64,000 bases of DNA, taken from NCBI GenBank assembly GCA_020849625.1, contig JADLFV010000129.1:16658-80657 (forward strand), in the 5' to 3' direction. The notes beneath the pieces were generated by a model. That model saw nothing but the letters and a program-made list of their open reading frames with translations, did not search any database and was not told the DNA's origin. Source of the DNA: Phycisphaeraceae bacterium (GTDB lineage: Bacteria > Planctomycetota > Phycisphaerae > Phycisphaerales > Phycisphaeraceae). Below, piece by piece: positions 17,984 to 26,582 of the stretch. Within the stretch, counting starts at the first letter, position 1. Every line of letters begins with the position of its first letter. Position numbers and translations under genes: made by a program.

Positions 17984-18844
17984 TCAAGGTGCGGGGGTTT
18001 CGGCGGCCGGGTGCATGTGGTAGGGGTGGTTGTCTTTGAGGTATTGGCCGGTGCGGACCATGTTGAGCCACTGGGTGGCGGCGGTGGTGAGCCATTGTGC
18101 GCCGTCGGTGATGGGTTCGGCGAAGCTGGGGTGGTGGTCGGTGAGGCCGAGCAGGTCCTGGAGGATGAGCACGTGGCCGTGGCAGGCGGGGCCGGCACCG
18201 CAGCCGATCAGGGGGATGTGGACGCGCTCGATGATGCGCTGGGCGGTTTCAGCGGTGGACTGTTCCAACAGCAGCATGGCGCAGCCGGCATCTTCCAGTT
18301 GCAGTGCAAGCTCAACTAACTGATCAACACTTGCGGGGGTGCGGCCGGCGACGACGGGGACGCCGACCTGTTGCGTGCGTTGCGGGCGCCAGCCGATGTG
18401 AGCGCAGGTGGGGATACCTGCGCGAGTGAGTTTGCGCATCAGGTCGATGAAGGGCGGGCCGACTTCGAGTTTGACGATGTCAGCATTGGCATCGGAGAGG
18501 AAGCGGCCGGCGTTGTGAATGGCTTCGGCGTCGTCGGCCTGGTAGCTCATGAAGGGCATGTCGCCCATGATGAAGCAATCGGGCGCGCCGCGGCGGACGG
18601 CAGCGGTGAGCATGAGCATCTGGGAGAGACTGACCTGCGTGGTGTTCTCGTAGCCGAAGATCATCTGCGCGGCTGAATCGCCGACGAGCAGGGCGGGGAT
18701 GCCAGCCCGTGCCAGCCAGCGTGCGGTGGTGGCGTCGTAGCAGGTGAGCATGGCGATCTTTTCGCCGCTGCGGGCCATGCGTCGGATGGTGGAGAGGGTG
18801 ATGCGTTTGGGCGTGGTGGGGTTTGTATCGATGGGCGGGTTCAT
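17984..18844 (-). CDS. panB: 3-methyl-2-oxobutanoate hydroxymethyltransferase
   Basis: PanB adds a hydroxymethyl group from methylene-THF to 2-oxoisovalerate, the first committed step of pantothenate synthesis. Recognised by KIAMLTCYDATTARWLARAG, LLVGDSAAQMIFGYENT, AAVRRGAPDCFIMGDMPFMSY with both metal-binding Asp positions, and MLLLEQS with the likely catalytic Glu. Departures from the usual family text include HIGWRPQ for HIGLTPQ and IGCGAGPACHGHVL for IGIGAG...DGQVL, so it is a divergent member. The ~286-residue length is normal. No panC is adjacent. Confidence 0.85.
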   Translation of the reverse strand: MNPPIDTNPTTPKRITLSTIRRMARSGEKIAMLTCYDATTARWLARAGIPALLVGDSAAQMIFGYENTTQVSLSQMLMLTAAVRRGAPDCFIMGDMPFMSYQADDAEAIHNAGRFLSDANADIVKLEVGPPFIDLMRKLTRAGIPTCAHIGWRPQRTQQVGVPVVAGRTPASVDQLVELALQLEDAGCAMLLLEQSTAETAQRIIERVHIPLIGCGAGPACHGHVLILQDLLGLTDHHPSFAEPITDGAQWLTTAATQWLNMVRTGQYLKDNHPYHMHPAAETPAP

Positions 18845-19084
18845 GGCGATGGGGCATTATAGGAGTTCAGCGTAGCGAAGCCGGGGCGTTACGTAGAGGA
18901 GGCTGGGGCAGGAAGCTTAGGTTGTCCGGTCCAATAATCTGTTGCAAATGGGTCTTGCAAGGCATCCGGCAGTTGGATAGAATGTTTCCAATTCACTGGG
19001 CTTGCTTTTCGGCAGGCATCAGGCAGTATTGGTGGGACCAATACCAGAACGAGGGTTGAGAAGTTCATCTCAAGGAAGGAAGCC

Positions 19085-19717
19085 ATGAAACGCAAAGGGT
19101 TTTTACTGCACGGTGTCGTTGTGTCTCTGCTTTGGGCGGTGAGCGCCACGGCGGGGACGGTGACCCAGATCAACATTCAAAGCGGCCCGGGCACGGAAAG
19201 CCTGGGGTCATACTCAGGCATCATCAAGTATGACACGAACAACGGCGCCACCGGTCTGCTGGACATCTCGCTGACCAATCTCAGCCCGGCGGGCAACGGC
19301 GGGTTCATCACCGGCCTGGTGTTCAACATCGTCGGCGGATCCAACGCCACCTATCAGCCGATCGGCGGCGACACATTCTTCAACCTGACCAATCCCTCCG
19401 CTTCGCCCTATGGTACGTTCGAGGAAGGCGCCGCCATCGGCGGCAGCTTCCTGGGCGGCGGCAGCCCCAACAGCGGCATTGCGGTGGGCAACTCGCGCAC
19501 GTTCCGCTTCAACGTGACCGGCAACGTGAACGGCCTGAGCGCCACGGACTTCTTCTCGCAGCCATCGTCCAACGGCGTGCTGTTCGCGGTGCGCTTCAAG
19601 GGCTTCAAGGATGGCGGCTCGGACAAGGTGCCGGGCCAACTGATCCCGACACCCGCGACCGCCTTGGCGGGTCTGTCTCTGATGGGCTTACTGGGCATGA
19701 AGCGCCGCCGCGACTGA
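19085..19717 (+). CDS. Exported protein with PEP-CTERM-like tail variant
   Basis: AAGGAAGG lies just upstream of the ATG. A signal peptide (MKRKGFLLHGVVVSLLWAVSATAG) is followed by a ~160-residue beta-rich, Gly/Ser/Asn-rich domain. The C-terminus reads PTPATALAGLSLMGLLGMKRRRD: a PTP motif instead of PEP, a hydrophobic segment and an Arg cluster, matching exosortase-type sorting-signal variants. A strong terminator follows 30 bp downstream, so it is likely a single-gene transcript. Its target and role are unknown. Confidence 0.75.
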   Translation: MKRKGFLLHGVVVSLLWAVSATAGTVTQINIQSGPGTESLGSYSGIIKYDTNNGATGLLDISLTNLSPAGNGGFITGLVFNIVGGSNATYQPIGGDTFFNLTNPSASPYGTFEEGAAIGGSFLGGGSPNSGIAVGNSRTFRFNVTGNVNGLSATDFFSQPSSNGVLFAVRFKGFKDGGSDKVPGQLIPTPATALAGLSLMGLLGMKRRRD

Positions 19718-19747
19718 AAACCAGCGGCTCAAACACCGATAACGCAG

Positions 19748-19780
19748 CCGCCGCGTCTCCATAGGCGCGGCGGTTGTTTT
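19748..19780 (+). terminator. Rho-independent terminator
   Basis: CCGCCGCG and CGCGGCGG form a perfect 8-bp stem with a 10-base loop, followed by TTGTTTT. It sits 30 bp after the PEP-CTERM-like gene. Confidence 0.8.
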
Positions 19781-19931
19781 ATGGCTGCCGGTAGCCCGGG
19801 GCCTGGTGCCAGCCTATGATTGAACAGCGATCATAGCTGCGAATTTGTGTGGGGGGGCGGCTGCTTCGGTCGATATGCCAAAGTCAAGAAGTCAGGAGGG
19901 GTCATGCCTTCTCTGCCGAAAGGAGGCGGAC

Positions 19932-20135
19932 ATGACCTGGTTGCTGTATGTATTTGGTGTGTATCTGGCGGCCTGCTACGGGTGGGCGATCTACCTGGCG
20001 GTAAGGCTGTACACCGGCAAGCGGCTGCGCGTGCTGTTGTTCGGCGGGCGCGGACGCCAGGGCACGGGTGTGGAGCTGGAAACGCCGCAGGAGACGACCA
20101 CCGCGGCGCCGACGCACCGACGGCAGGCGGCGTGA
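19932..20135 (+). CDS. Small single-pass membrane protein
   Basis: The ATG at 19932 is preceded by AAAGGAGG, a strong Shine-Dalgarno, and was preferred over the ORF-track start at 19845. The 67-residue product has one N-terminal membrane segment (WLLYVFGVYLAACYGWAIYLAV) and a short basic, Thr-rich cytoplasmic tail. A terminator follows ~60 bp downstream. No family is recognised. Confidence 0.6.
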   Translation: MTWLLYVFGVYLAACYGWAIYLAVRLYTGKRLRVLLFGGRGRQGTGVELETPQETTTAAPTHRRQAA

Positions 20136-20193
20136 GGCAAGCGCGAAAAGCGCAGGCAGCGCGGAAAGTGCAAAACCATTGCGACGGGAGACG

Positions 20194-20219
20194 AACGCGA
20201 GGGCGGCTCGCGTTTTTTT
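20194..20219 (+). terminator. Rho-independent terminator
   Basis: AACGCGAG, a 5-base loop and CTCGCGTT form a perfect 8-bp stem followed by a run of T. It terminates the small membrane-protein gene before the convergent glycosyltransferase. Confidence 0.85.
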
Positions 20220-20280
20220 ATTTGCATGGTGAGCGCGACAAGTCGCGGCGCTTCGTAGCGCAAGGGCTCGCCATGTGTGC

Positions 20281-21381
20281 TTAGAGGCGGCGGACGCCGG
20301 TCTCCAGCACGGCCAGGACGGCGATGATGACCAGGGCCTGGATACCGATGATCAGGGCCAGGTCGCCTTCCAGCCAGCCGATGACCAGGCCGCTCATCCC
20401 GGTGGCCAGCACGCAAAGCCAGATCAGTCCGACCGCGCGTTGTTTGCTCAGGCCCAGGCGGACCAGGCGATGGGAGAAGTGGCTCTGGTCGCCGCGGAAG
20501 GGACTGCGCCCGGCCAGCAGGCGCACGAGGGTGACGCTGAACAGGTCATAGAGCGGCACGGCCATCATGACCACGGGCATGATGACGGCGTGCGGATGCA
20601 ACTGTAATGAGTAGGGATTGAAATAGGTGGTGCGGACGGAGATGACCGCCATGATGGTGCCGACGACCAGCGACCCGCCGTCCCCCATGAAGAGCCGCGC
20701 GGGCGGGAGGTTGAAGGCGAGGAACCCGAGCAAGGCTCCAGCCAGCAGGGCGCAGAGGCCGGCCACGAACCATTGCCCGCCGGCCAGGGTGATGATCAGG
20801 TAAAGCCCGGACAAAATCATGGCCACCCCGGCGCTCAGGCCGTCCATGTTGTCCAGGAAGTTGAAGGCATTGATGACGATGGTGATCCACAGCACGCTCA
20901 GGCCGACGCTCAGCAGGTAGCCGCCGGCCCCGTAGTGTTCGAACTGGCGAAGGATGCGCATGTCGGCGGCGATGGCGAGCATGGCGGCGATCAGCAGCAT
21001 GACCAGCATCTTGGGCAGCGGCCCGAGGCGCACGCGGTCGTCGATCAGCCCCAGCAGGTGAATGATCAGCAGGGCGCCCAGGAGGATGGCGGCATTGAAG
21101 GTTTCGTGTTGCAGGCCGGGCAGATGACGCGCCACGTCGCGCGGCCAGAGGTCGGTCGGCAGCAGCCAGGCGGCGATGACCAGCACCGCCAGGGGCCAGG
21201 TGACGGCCCAGAAGATGGCGATGCCGCCGGTGTTGGCGACGGAGCGCTCGTGTTGTTTGTGGGCCTCGCTGCCGCTGCGATCGAGCCAGCCGGCCCGCGT
21301 GCTCAGCAGCAGCACGATGGCACACAGCGACACGCACAACAGCAGTCCCACGCCGATCAGCGACAGCACCACCAGCAGCAT
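20281..21381 (-). CDS. Undecaprenyl-phosphate sugar-1-phosphate transferase (WecA/TagO/MraY-like)
   Basis: A polytopic membrane protein of 366 residues with about ten helices. Family motifs are FLDNMDGLSAG (Mg-binding Asp cluster), FLAFNLPPARLFMGDGGSLVVG and the C-terminal HFSHRLVRLGLS. Members transfer a sugar-1-phosphate from UDP-sugar to undecaprenyl phosphate, starting a glycan on the cytoplasmic face. MraY is less likely because no peptidoglycan genes surround it. Two GGCCGGGG hairpins separate it from the upstream deoxyhypusine-synthase-like gene. Confidence 0.88.
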   Translation of the reverse strand: MLLVVLSLIGVGLLLCVSLCAIVLLLSTRAGWLDRSGSEAHKQHERSVANTGGIAIFWAVTWPLAVLVIAAWLLPTDLWPRDVARHLPGLQHETFNAAILLGALLIIHLLGLIDDRVRLGPLPKMLVMLLIAAMLAIAADMRILRQFEHYGAGGYLLSVGLSVLWITIVINAFNFLDNMDGLSAGVAMILSGLYLIITLAGGQWFVAGLCALLAGALLGFLAFNLPPARLFMGDGGSLVVGTIMAVISVRTTYFNPYSLQLHPHAVIMPVVMMAVPLYDLFSVTLVRLLAGRSPFRGDQSHFSHRLVRLGLSKQRAVGLIWLCVLATGMSGLVIGWLEGDLALIIGIQALVIIAVLAVLETGVRRL

Positions 21382-21398
21382 GGCGGTAGTTTAACCAT

Positions 21399-21453
21399 AT
21401 AGCCCCGGCCTTGGCCGGGGAAATCCACATAGCCCGGCCATGTTGGCCGGGTT
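21399..21453. repeat. Two short GC hairpins of the TAGCCCCGGC family
   Basis: ATAGCCCCGGCCTTGGCCGGGG (21399-21420) and CATAGCCCGGCCATGTTGGCCGGG (21428-21451) are two separate hairpins filling the space between the DHS-like stop and the transferase start. Relatives occur at 32358, 45498 and 50273. Confidence 0.75.
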
Positions 21454-22446
21454 TCAGTCGCCCAGCACGTAGGCGAAGATCAGGGGGGCGACGATGCTGG
21501 CGTCGGATTGGATCATGAACTTGGGCGTATCGACGGCGAGCTTGCCCCAGGTGATCTTTTCGTTGGGCACCGCGCCGCTGTAGCCGCCGTAGCTGGTGAC
21601 GGCATCGGAGATCTGGCAGAAGTAACCCCAGAAGGGCGTGTCCTCCCATTCCAGGTCCTGGATCATCATGGGCACGGCACAGATGGGGAAGTCGCCCGCG
21701 ATGCCGCCGCCGATCTGGAAGAAACCTATTGATGGTTTGCCCGCGCCCTTGTTGCAGTTTTTCTGATACCAATCCGCCAGCATGACCATGGCTTCGGTGC
21801 CCAGGCGCATGATGCGGTGCTCTTCGATCTTGCGCTTCATGGTCCAGGCTGCGAACATGTTGCCCATGGTCGAGTCTTCCCAGCCGGGCGTGATGATGGG
21901 AATGTTTTTCGCTTTAGCGGCCAGCATCCAGGAATCTTCCCTGGGCAACTGGAAGTGCTGCTCGATATCGCTCTGGCCGAGGATTTCCCAGAAATACTGG
22001 TAAGGAAACTTGCGCGTGCCGTTTTTCACCGCGGCGTCCCACAAGTCGTACATGCGATGCTCGACGTGGCGCATGACGTCTTCGGGAATGCAGGTGTCGG
22101 TCACGCGGTTCATGCCGCGATCGTAAAGAGCTTTTTCGTCGGCAGCACTCAACGCTCGCCAGTTGGGGCAGTGTTCATACTCGTTGCCCGCCAGCAGGGT
22201 GAACACGTCCTCTTCCAGGTTGGCGCCCGTGCAGGTGATGGCGTGGACCTTGTCCCGCATGATCATGCGCGACAGGATACGTCCGATGCGAGCGGTGGAC
22301 ATGGCCCCGGCCAAAGTGATCATCATCCGGCCCCCGGCCGCCAGGTGCGCTTCGTAAGCCCTGGCGGCGGTGACCGTCTCGCGGGCGTTGAAGTGCAGGT
22401 AATGACGCTCAATAAATTCACGGACCGGCGAAGGCATTGGAATCAT
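21454..22446 (-). CDS. Deoxyhypusine synthase-like protein
   Basis: The 330-residue protein has the deoxyhypusine synthase fold signature: MMITLAGAMSTARIGRIL, HAITCTGANLEEDVF, IITPGWEDSTMGNMFA, IGFFQIGGGIAGDFPI and, near the end, GGYSGAVPNEKITWGKL with the lysine that in eukaryotic DHS forms the imine intermediate. Bacteria lack eIF5A, so bacterial relatives probably act in polyamine metabolism, for example homospermidine formation from spermidine and putrescine. Forty-two bases separate it from dapB upstream; both are on the minus strand. Confidence 0.85.
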   Translation of the reverse strand: MIPMPSPVREFIERHYLHFNARETVTAARAYEAHLAAGGRMMITLAGAMSTARIGRILSRMIMRDKVHAITCTGANLEEDVFTLLAGNEYEHCPNWRALSAADEKALYDRGMNRVTDTCIPEDVMRHVEHRMYDLWDAAVKNGTRKFPYQYFWEILGQSDIEQHFQLPREDSWMLAAKAKNIPIITPGWEDSTMGNMFAAWTMKRKIEEHRIMRLGTEAMVMLADWYQKNCNKGAGKPSIGFFQIGGGIAGDFPICAVPMMIQDLEWEDTPFWGYFCQISDAVTSYGGYSGAVPNEKITWGKLAVDTPKFMIQSDASIVAPLIFAYVLGD

Positions 22447-22488
22447 CTCCCGTGTTGGCGAATGAAAGTTGGCTGGTGATGTTGATCT

Positions 22489-23286
22489 TTACAGTCCCAG
22501 CACCTGGCGCATCGAGTAGCGGCCGGGTCCTTTGTCCGCGATCCATCGCGCAGCCTGCAGCGCGCCTTTGACATAACTGTCACGACTGGTTGACACGTGC
22601 GTCAACTCCAGCCGCTCGCCCTCGGCTGCGAAGTAGATCGTGTGCTGCCCGGCCAGGTCGCCGAGGCGCAGGGCCTGAATCGTAATTTCACTTTTCTTCC
22701 GGGGGCACTGCGGGCCGTGACGTTGCAGGACCACATCCTTGTCGAAGTCGCGCCCGGTGGCGGAGCAGAGTGTGCGAGCCAGGCTCAGGGCGGTGCCGGA
22801 GGGCGCATCGTGCTTGCCGCGATGGTGGGCCTCGAGGATTTCGATGTCGTAATCTTCGCCCAACAGCGGGGCTGCCTGCCGCAGCAAGCTGTGCAGCACG
22901 TTGACCACCAGGCTGAAGTTGCTCTCCCAGATGACCGGGACGTCGCGGGCCGCGTCATCGAGCCGCTTCTGATCGGCGGCGGTCAGTCCGGTAATCCCGC
23001 AGACCAGGGCGAGCTTGTGCTGGCGGCACAACGCGATCGTGGCCGGCAGGGCGGCGGCGGCACTGAAATCGATCAGCACGCGGGCTCCGGCATTCGGCGG
23101 GATCTGGCTGCTGATGGCCACCCCGTTGGCTGCTATGCCAGCCAGGATCCCGGCATCCTGGCCCATCTGTGGACAGTCGGGCCGCTCCAGGGCGGCTGCC
23201 AGCTTCAGTTCCGCCGACGCGGCCGCCAGGGCAATCAACCGCCGGCCCATGCGTCCGGCTGCACCGTTTATGACGATCCCGATCAT
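22489..23286 (-). CDS. dapB: 4-hydroxy-tetrahydrodipicolinate reductase
   Basis: DapB reduces HTPA to tetrahydrodipicolinate in the lysine/diaminopimelate pathway. It starts MIGIVINGAAGRMG with the NAD(P)H-binding motif, and has the active-site text EAHHRGKHDAPSGTA with the catalytic His and Lys. The ORF track begins at 23733, but the ATG at 23286 directly before the Rossmann motif gives the normal 265-residue length. It is divergent from the TPR gene, with only 66 bp between starts, and upstream of the DHS-like gene. Confidence 0.95.
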   Translation of the reverse strand: MIGIVINGAAGRMGRRLIALAAASAELKLAAALERPDCPQMGQDAGILAGIAANGVAISSQIPPNAGARVLIDFSAAAALPATIALCRQHKLALVCGITGLTAADQKRLDDAARDVPVIWESNFSLVVNVLHSLLRQAAPLLGEDYDIEILEAHHRGKHDAPSGTALSLARTLCSATGRDFDKDVVLQRHGPQCPRKKSEITIQALRLGDLAGQHTIYFAAEGERLELTHVSTSRDSYVKGALQAARWIADKGPGRYSMRQVLGL

Positions 23287-23352
23287 GGCTGCGACCTTAT
23301 TCTCAGTCAGTCCGGGAAGCAAGCGGGCGGCTGGTTGGCTAGAATTGGAACC

Positions 23353-24927
23353 ATGGGCTTTCTGGACAAATTCAAAGGTAAGGGCAAGCCGGGATCCGCG
23401 GAAACCGCCGCGGCGGGCGGGGGCGTTTCCGGGGCCGGCGACGGCAACGGTGCGGCAGACAGTTCCGGGGGCGCTTCCGGGGGCGGTTTCAAGCCGGACC
23501 CCCGCAAGGCCCGCAAGTTCTTCGAGTATGGCCAAACCACCGCCGACTCGGGCAACTTCGACTACTCCATCGAGTGCTACATCAACGGTCTGCGCCACGA
23601 GCCGGAGTCCATGCCCCAGCACGAGGCCCTCTACGAAGTCGCCAAACGCCGCAAGGTCAAAGGCGGCAAGCCGGCCGGGTTCGGCGAAAAGCACAAGTCG
23701 CTGGGCCCGCGACCGGTGGACAAGATGCTGCAAATGGAAAAGGTCTGGGCCAAGGACATCCTCAACGCCTCAGCCATGCTCGACTTCTTCTCCGAAGCCG
23801 TCGAAGCCGTTGACAAGCACCCCGACCTGAAGAACCTCGCCGAAGTCGCCTACTGGATCGGCGGCCTGCTGCTGGATTCCCTGGCCACGGTCAAGCGGCC
23901 CAAGCCCATGCTGATCAAGGCCCGCGACCTGTTCGTGCGCATCGAAGCCTTCGACAAGGCGGTGGACGCCTGCCGCCGCGCCCTGGCTCACGATCCGAGC
24001 AACAACGACCTGATGCAGGAACTCAAGCAGTTGGAAGCCTCCAACGCCATGCAGGCCGGCGGCTACAACAAGACCAGCGCCGAGGAGGGCGGCTTCCGCC
24101 AGTTCGTGCGTGACGCCGGCAAGCAGCAGGCCCTCGAGCAGGACGACACGGTTTCCAAGACCTCTTCCATGGTCGATCAGATCATCGCTCGCCGCCGCAC
24201 TGAATATGAAGAGGACCCCGAAGACCTCGACCGCATGCTCAAGCTGGCCAATGCTCTGGTGCAGAAGGAAACCGACGCCGAGGAGAACGAAGCGATCAAG
24301 ATGCTGGATGCCGCCTTCGAGGAGACCAGCAGTTATCGTTTCAAGGTCCGAGCCGGCGACATCCGCATGAAGCAGATGAACCGCCGTCTGCGCGAGCTTC
24401 GCCATCAGCTCAAGGAAAATCCCGGCGACGAGCAGCTCAAGCAGCGGTTTGAGCAGCACCGCCGCGATCAGTTGACGTTCGAGTTGAATGAGTTCGCCGA
24501 GCGGGTCAAGAACTATCCGACCGACCTGGCCATCCGCTTCGAGCTGGGTCTGCGGCTGTACCTGGCCGGCCAGATCGACGAGGCCATCGGCGCCTTCCAG
24601 CAGGCCAAGGCCGAGCCCAAGCACCGCTCCATCTCCCACGCTTACCTGGGACAATGCTACCTGCAGAAGGACTGGCTGGACGAGGCCATCGGCACCCTCG
24701 AGGACGGCCTGGACCAGCACCCGGTCAAGAGCGACCGCCAGGGACTCGAACTGCAATACATGCTGATGAACGCCTACGAAAAATCCGCCGAGCGCAACAA
24801 CAATCTCGAACAGGCCCAGAAAGCCCGCGAGATCGGCTCCTCCATCCTTCAGACCAACATCAACTACCGCGACATCCGCGACCGCGTGGAGAAAGTCCGG
24901 GCCCTGGTCGATCGACTCAGCGGATGA
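23353..24927 (+). CDS. TPR-repeat protein, cytoplasmic
   Basis: The 524-residue protein starts at ATG 23353; the long ORF upstream is the shadow of dapB. A Gly/Ala-rich low-complexity segment (residues ~15-50) precedes several tetratricopeptide units (FEYGQTTADSGNFDYSIECYINGLRHEP, AFDKAVDACRRALAHDPSNNDL, ELGLRLYLAGQIDEAIGAFQQAKAEP, YLGQCYLQKDWLDEAIGTLEDGL). No signal peptide is seen. It is likely a scaffold; the partner is unknown. Repeat-derived sequence follows its stop within a few bases. Confidence 0.8.
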   Translation: MGFLDKFKGKGKPGSAETAAAGGGVSGAGDGNGAADSSGGASGGGFKPDPRKARKFFEYGQTTADSGNFDYSIECYINGLRHEPESMPQHEALYEVAKRRKVKGGKPAGFGEKHKSLGPRPVDKMLQMEKVWAKDILNASAMLDFFSEAVEAVDKHPDLKNLAEVAYWIGGLLLDSLATVKRPKPMLIKARDLFVRIEAFDKAVDACRRALAHDPSNNDLMQELKQLEASNAMQAGGYNKTSAEEGGFRQFVRDAGKQQALEQDDTVSKTSSMVDQIIARRRTEYEEDPEDLDRMLKLANALVQKETDAEENEAIKMLDAAFEETSSYRFKVRAGDIRMKQMNRRLRELRHQLKENPGDEQLKQRFEQHRRDQLTFELNEFAERVKNYPTDLAIRFELGLRLYLAGQIDEAIGAFQQAKAEPKHRSISHAYLGQCYLQKDWLDEAIGTLEDGLDQHPVKSDRQGLELQYMLMNAYEKSAERNNNLEQAQKAREIGSSILQTNINYRDIRDRVEKVRALVDRLSG

Positions 24928-24933
24928 GCGGGT

Positions 24934-25036
24934 ATTTTAGATTTTAGATTTGCGATTTCTGCACGCTTATGGGGGCAACGCCATCGATGACAGCAGTTTA
25001 TTCCAAATCGCAAATCGCAAATCTAAAATCTCAAAT
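24934..25036. repeat. Inverted pair of 7-nt repeats enclosing the kdsB start
   Basis: Left arm ATTTTAGATTTTAGATTTGC... at 24934-24958 is the reverse complement, with one mismatch over 25 nt, of the right-arm part beginning at 25012. The right arm extends left with another AAATCGC unit. The repeat period is 7 nt. The kdsB ATG (24969) lies in the loop and the right arm is translated. Confidence 0.85.
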
Positions 25037-25781
25037 TCCCCTCGCCCTCGCCATTATCCCCGCCCGTTACGCCTCCGTGCGCTTCCCCGCCAAGCCGCTG
25101 GCGGCTGACACCGGCAAAACGCTCATCCAGCACGTGGTCGAGAACACCCAACGCGCTTCGCTGATCGAACGCGTGGTGGTGGCCACCGATGACCAGCGCA
25201 TCTTCGATGCCGTCAAGGCATTCGGCGGCGAAGTGGTGATGACCGGCGAACATCCCAACGGCACCAGCCGCATCGCCGAGGCCGTGCAGATTCTGCACAC
25301 CGCCCACGAGTTGATCGTCAACGTGCAGGGCGATGAGCCGGAGATCGAGCCGGACGTGATCGACTCGCTGATCGATGGTTTAGCACGCGATCCATCCTCC
25401 GACATGGCCACGCTCTACTCGCGCTTCGCCGAAGGCGAGGACCCAGCCAATCCCAACATCGTCAAAGTGGTCATGGATCAGCACAACCACGCCATCTACT
25501 TCTCACGCAGTCTCATTCCATACACCCGAGACCCGAATCCCGAAACCCGATACCCGATCTTCAAGCACCCCGGCCTGTACGCCTATCGCCGCAGTTTTCT
25601 GCTGCACTATCCGCAGCTTTCACCCACGCCGCTGGAGCAGGCCGAGAAGCTCGAGCAGTTGCGGGTGATCGAGCACGGCTTCAAGATCGCCCTGATCCCC
25701 GCCATCGCCCCCCATCCGGGCATCGATACGCCCGAACAGTATCAGGCATTCGTGAAACGCTGCCAATCGCGCCGCGCGTGA
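24969..25781 (+). CDS. kdsB: 3-deoxy-manno-octulosonate cytidylyltransferase
   Basis: KdsB activates Kdo with CTP for lipopolysaccharide assembly. The core starts LALAIIPARYASVRFPAKPLA and has IVNVQGDEPEIEP and LYAYRRSFL. Normal KdsB begins at or just before the AIIPAR strand; here ~26 extra residues precede it, and most (YSKSQIANLKSQIP) are translated from the right arm of a 7-nt-period repeat. A second repeat tract (RDPNPETRYPIFKH) is inserted in frame around residue 185, where the family usually has a short loop before KH.GLYAYR. An alternative Met lies at codon 7. The core motifs are intact, so the enzyme is probably active. Confidence 0.92.
   Translation: MGATPSMTAVYSKSQIANLKSQIPLALAIIPARYASVRFPAKPLAADTGKTLIQHVVENTQRASLIERVVVATDDQRIFDAVKAFGGEVVMTGEHPNGTSRIAEAVQILHTAHELIVNVQGDEPEIEPDVIDSLIDGLARDPSSDMATLYSRFAEGEDPANPNIVKVVMDQHNHAIYFSRSLIPYTRDPNPETRYPIFKHPGLYAYRRSFLLHYPQLSPTPLEQAEKLEQLRVIEHGFKIALIPAIAPHPGIDTPEQYQAFVKRCQSRRA
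25522..25560. repeat. 7-nt-period ACCCGAN repeat inside kdsB
   Basis: Five imperfect heptamers (ACCCGAG, ACCCGAA, TCCCGAA, ACCCGAT, ACCCGAT) lie in frame in kdsB. The same heptamer forms the arms at 32949-33086 and the tract at 42196-42231. Confidence 0.8.
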
Positions 25782-25947
25782 TGAAACTTCACCTCCGCCC
25801 CAAGGCCGCTCCGCTTCAGCGGAGCGTAGTCAACGTCCCGAATTACACTCACTTACGCACTCGCGTATCGCTCGCACGCCCCGATGAACCGGGGCGGCCT
25901 CGCCCCCGCACCCATTGAATGCTTATTCCGCCCCCCTGTTACTTGCT

Positions 25948-26493
25948 TCACCAGGTTTTGATTTCAATCCGCTCCAGCACTTCGCCGTACAGTTCCTCCA
26001 TGCGCCGGGCCAGGTCCCTGAACGTGGCGGCCCGGTCAGCGTTCAGTTCGCGCTGGCCCAGGTGCTGAGCCAATGCACCCATGTATTGCGTGGCGTCGAG
26101 CTGTGACAGCAGCAGCGCGCGCTCGAAGTCATCGCCGAACAGCAGCCTTTTGCTGGTGGCGGCCGCGACGATGCTGCGCGCTTCGGCTTCGGCGGCCGGC
26201 AGGTCCGTGATGTCCAGCCGCAACTGTGGATCGGCGGCCGCCATGTGCTCCAGATCCTTTTTCGCCTGCCGGGCCGCCTCCGCGATTGATGTCACCACCG
26301 ACCGCGTCGATTCGCTGGGCTTGCGCAGGATGAACAGCCCATCGACGTTGGCCTCGTCCCGGATCACGCTGTAAAGCAGGCTGTAGCCGGCAACCAGCTC
26401 GCGATTGGGCGCGTCGTCCGGCAGAGTCTTGTGGCCTGCGCATCCAGCCAGCATCAGCCCAGCAACCGCCACGATGGCAAAAGAATATTTCAT
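25948..26493 (-). CDS. Predicted lipoprotein
   Basis: Started at the Met directly before the signal sequence (MKYSFAIVAVAGLMLAGCAG); the ORF track starts farther upstream at 26619. LAGC is a lipobox, so the mature protein would be lipid-anchored at Cys. The ~160-residue mature part is helical (SIAEAARQAKKDLEHMAAADP, ATFRDLARRMEELYGEVLERIE). No domain is recognised. Strand and spacing suggest a single transcript with the Arc-like gene ~300 bp upstream is possible but not shown. Confidence 0.7.
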   Translation of the reverse strand: MKYSFAIVAVAGLMLAGCAGHKTLPDDAPNRELVAGYSLLYSVIRDEANVDGLFILRKPSESTRSVVTSIAEAARQAKKDLEHMAAADPQLRLDITDLPAAEAEARSIVAAATSKRLLFGDDFERALLLSQLDATQYMGALAQHLGQRELNADRAATFRDLARRMEELYGEVLERIEIKTW

Positions 26494-26582
26494 ACCCCGA
26501 TTGTAATACCGCAACCCCTCCCCGGCACCCCCGGGTACTTTCTTCCAGTCCCGCTCATTTCCGGTCCGGCACAAGAACATAT

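Noticed and set aside
20546-21772. 408-aa minus-strand ORF
   Set aside because: Overlaps the WecA-like and DHS-like genes in another frame; Arg/His-rich shadow.
22597-23352. Long N-terminal extension of the TPR-protein ORF
   Set aside because: It is antisense to dapB and has no coding features; the real start is the ATG at 23353.
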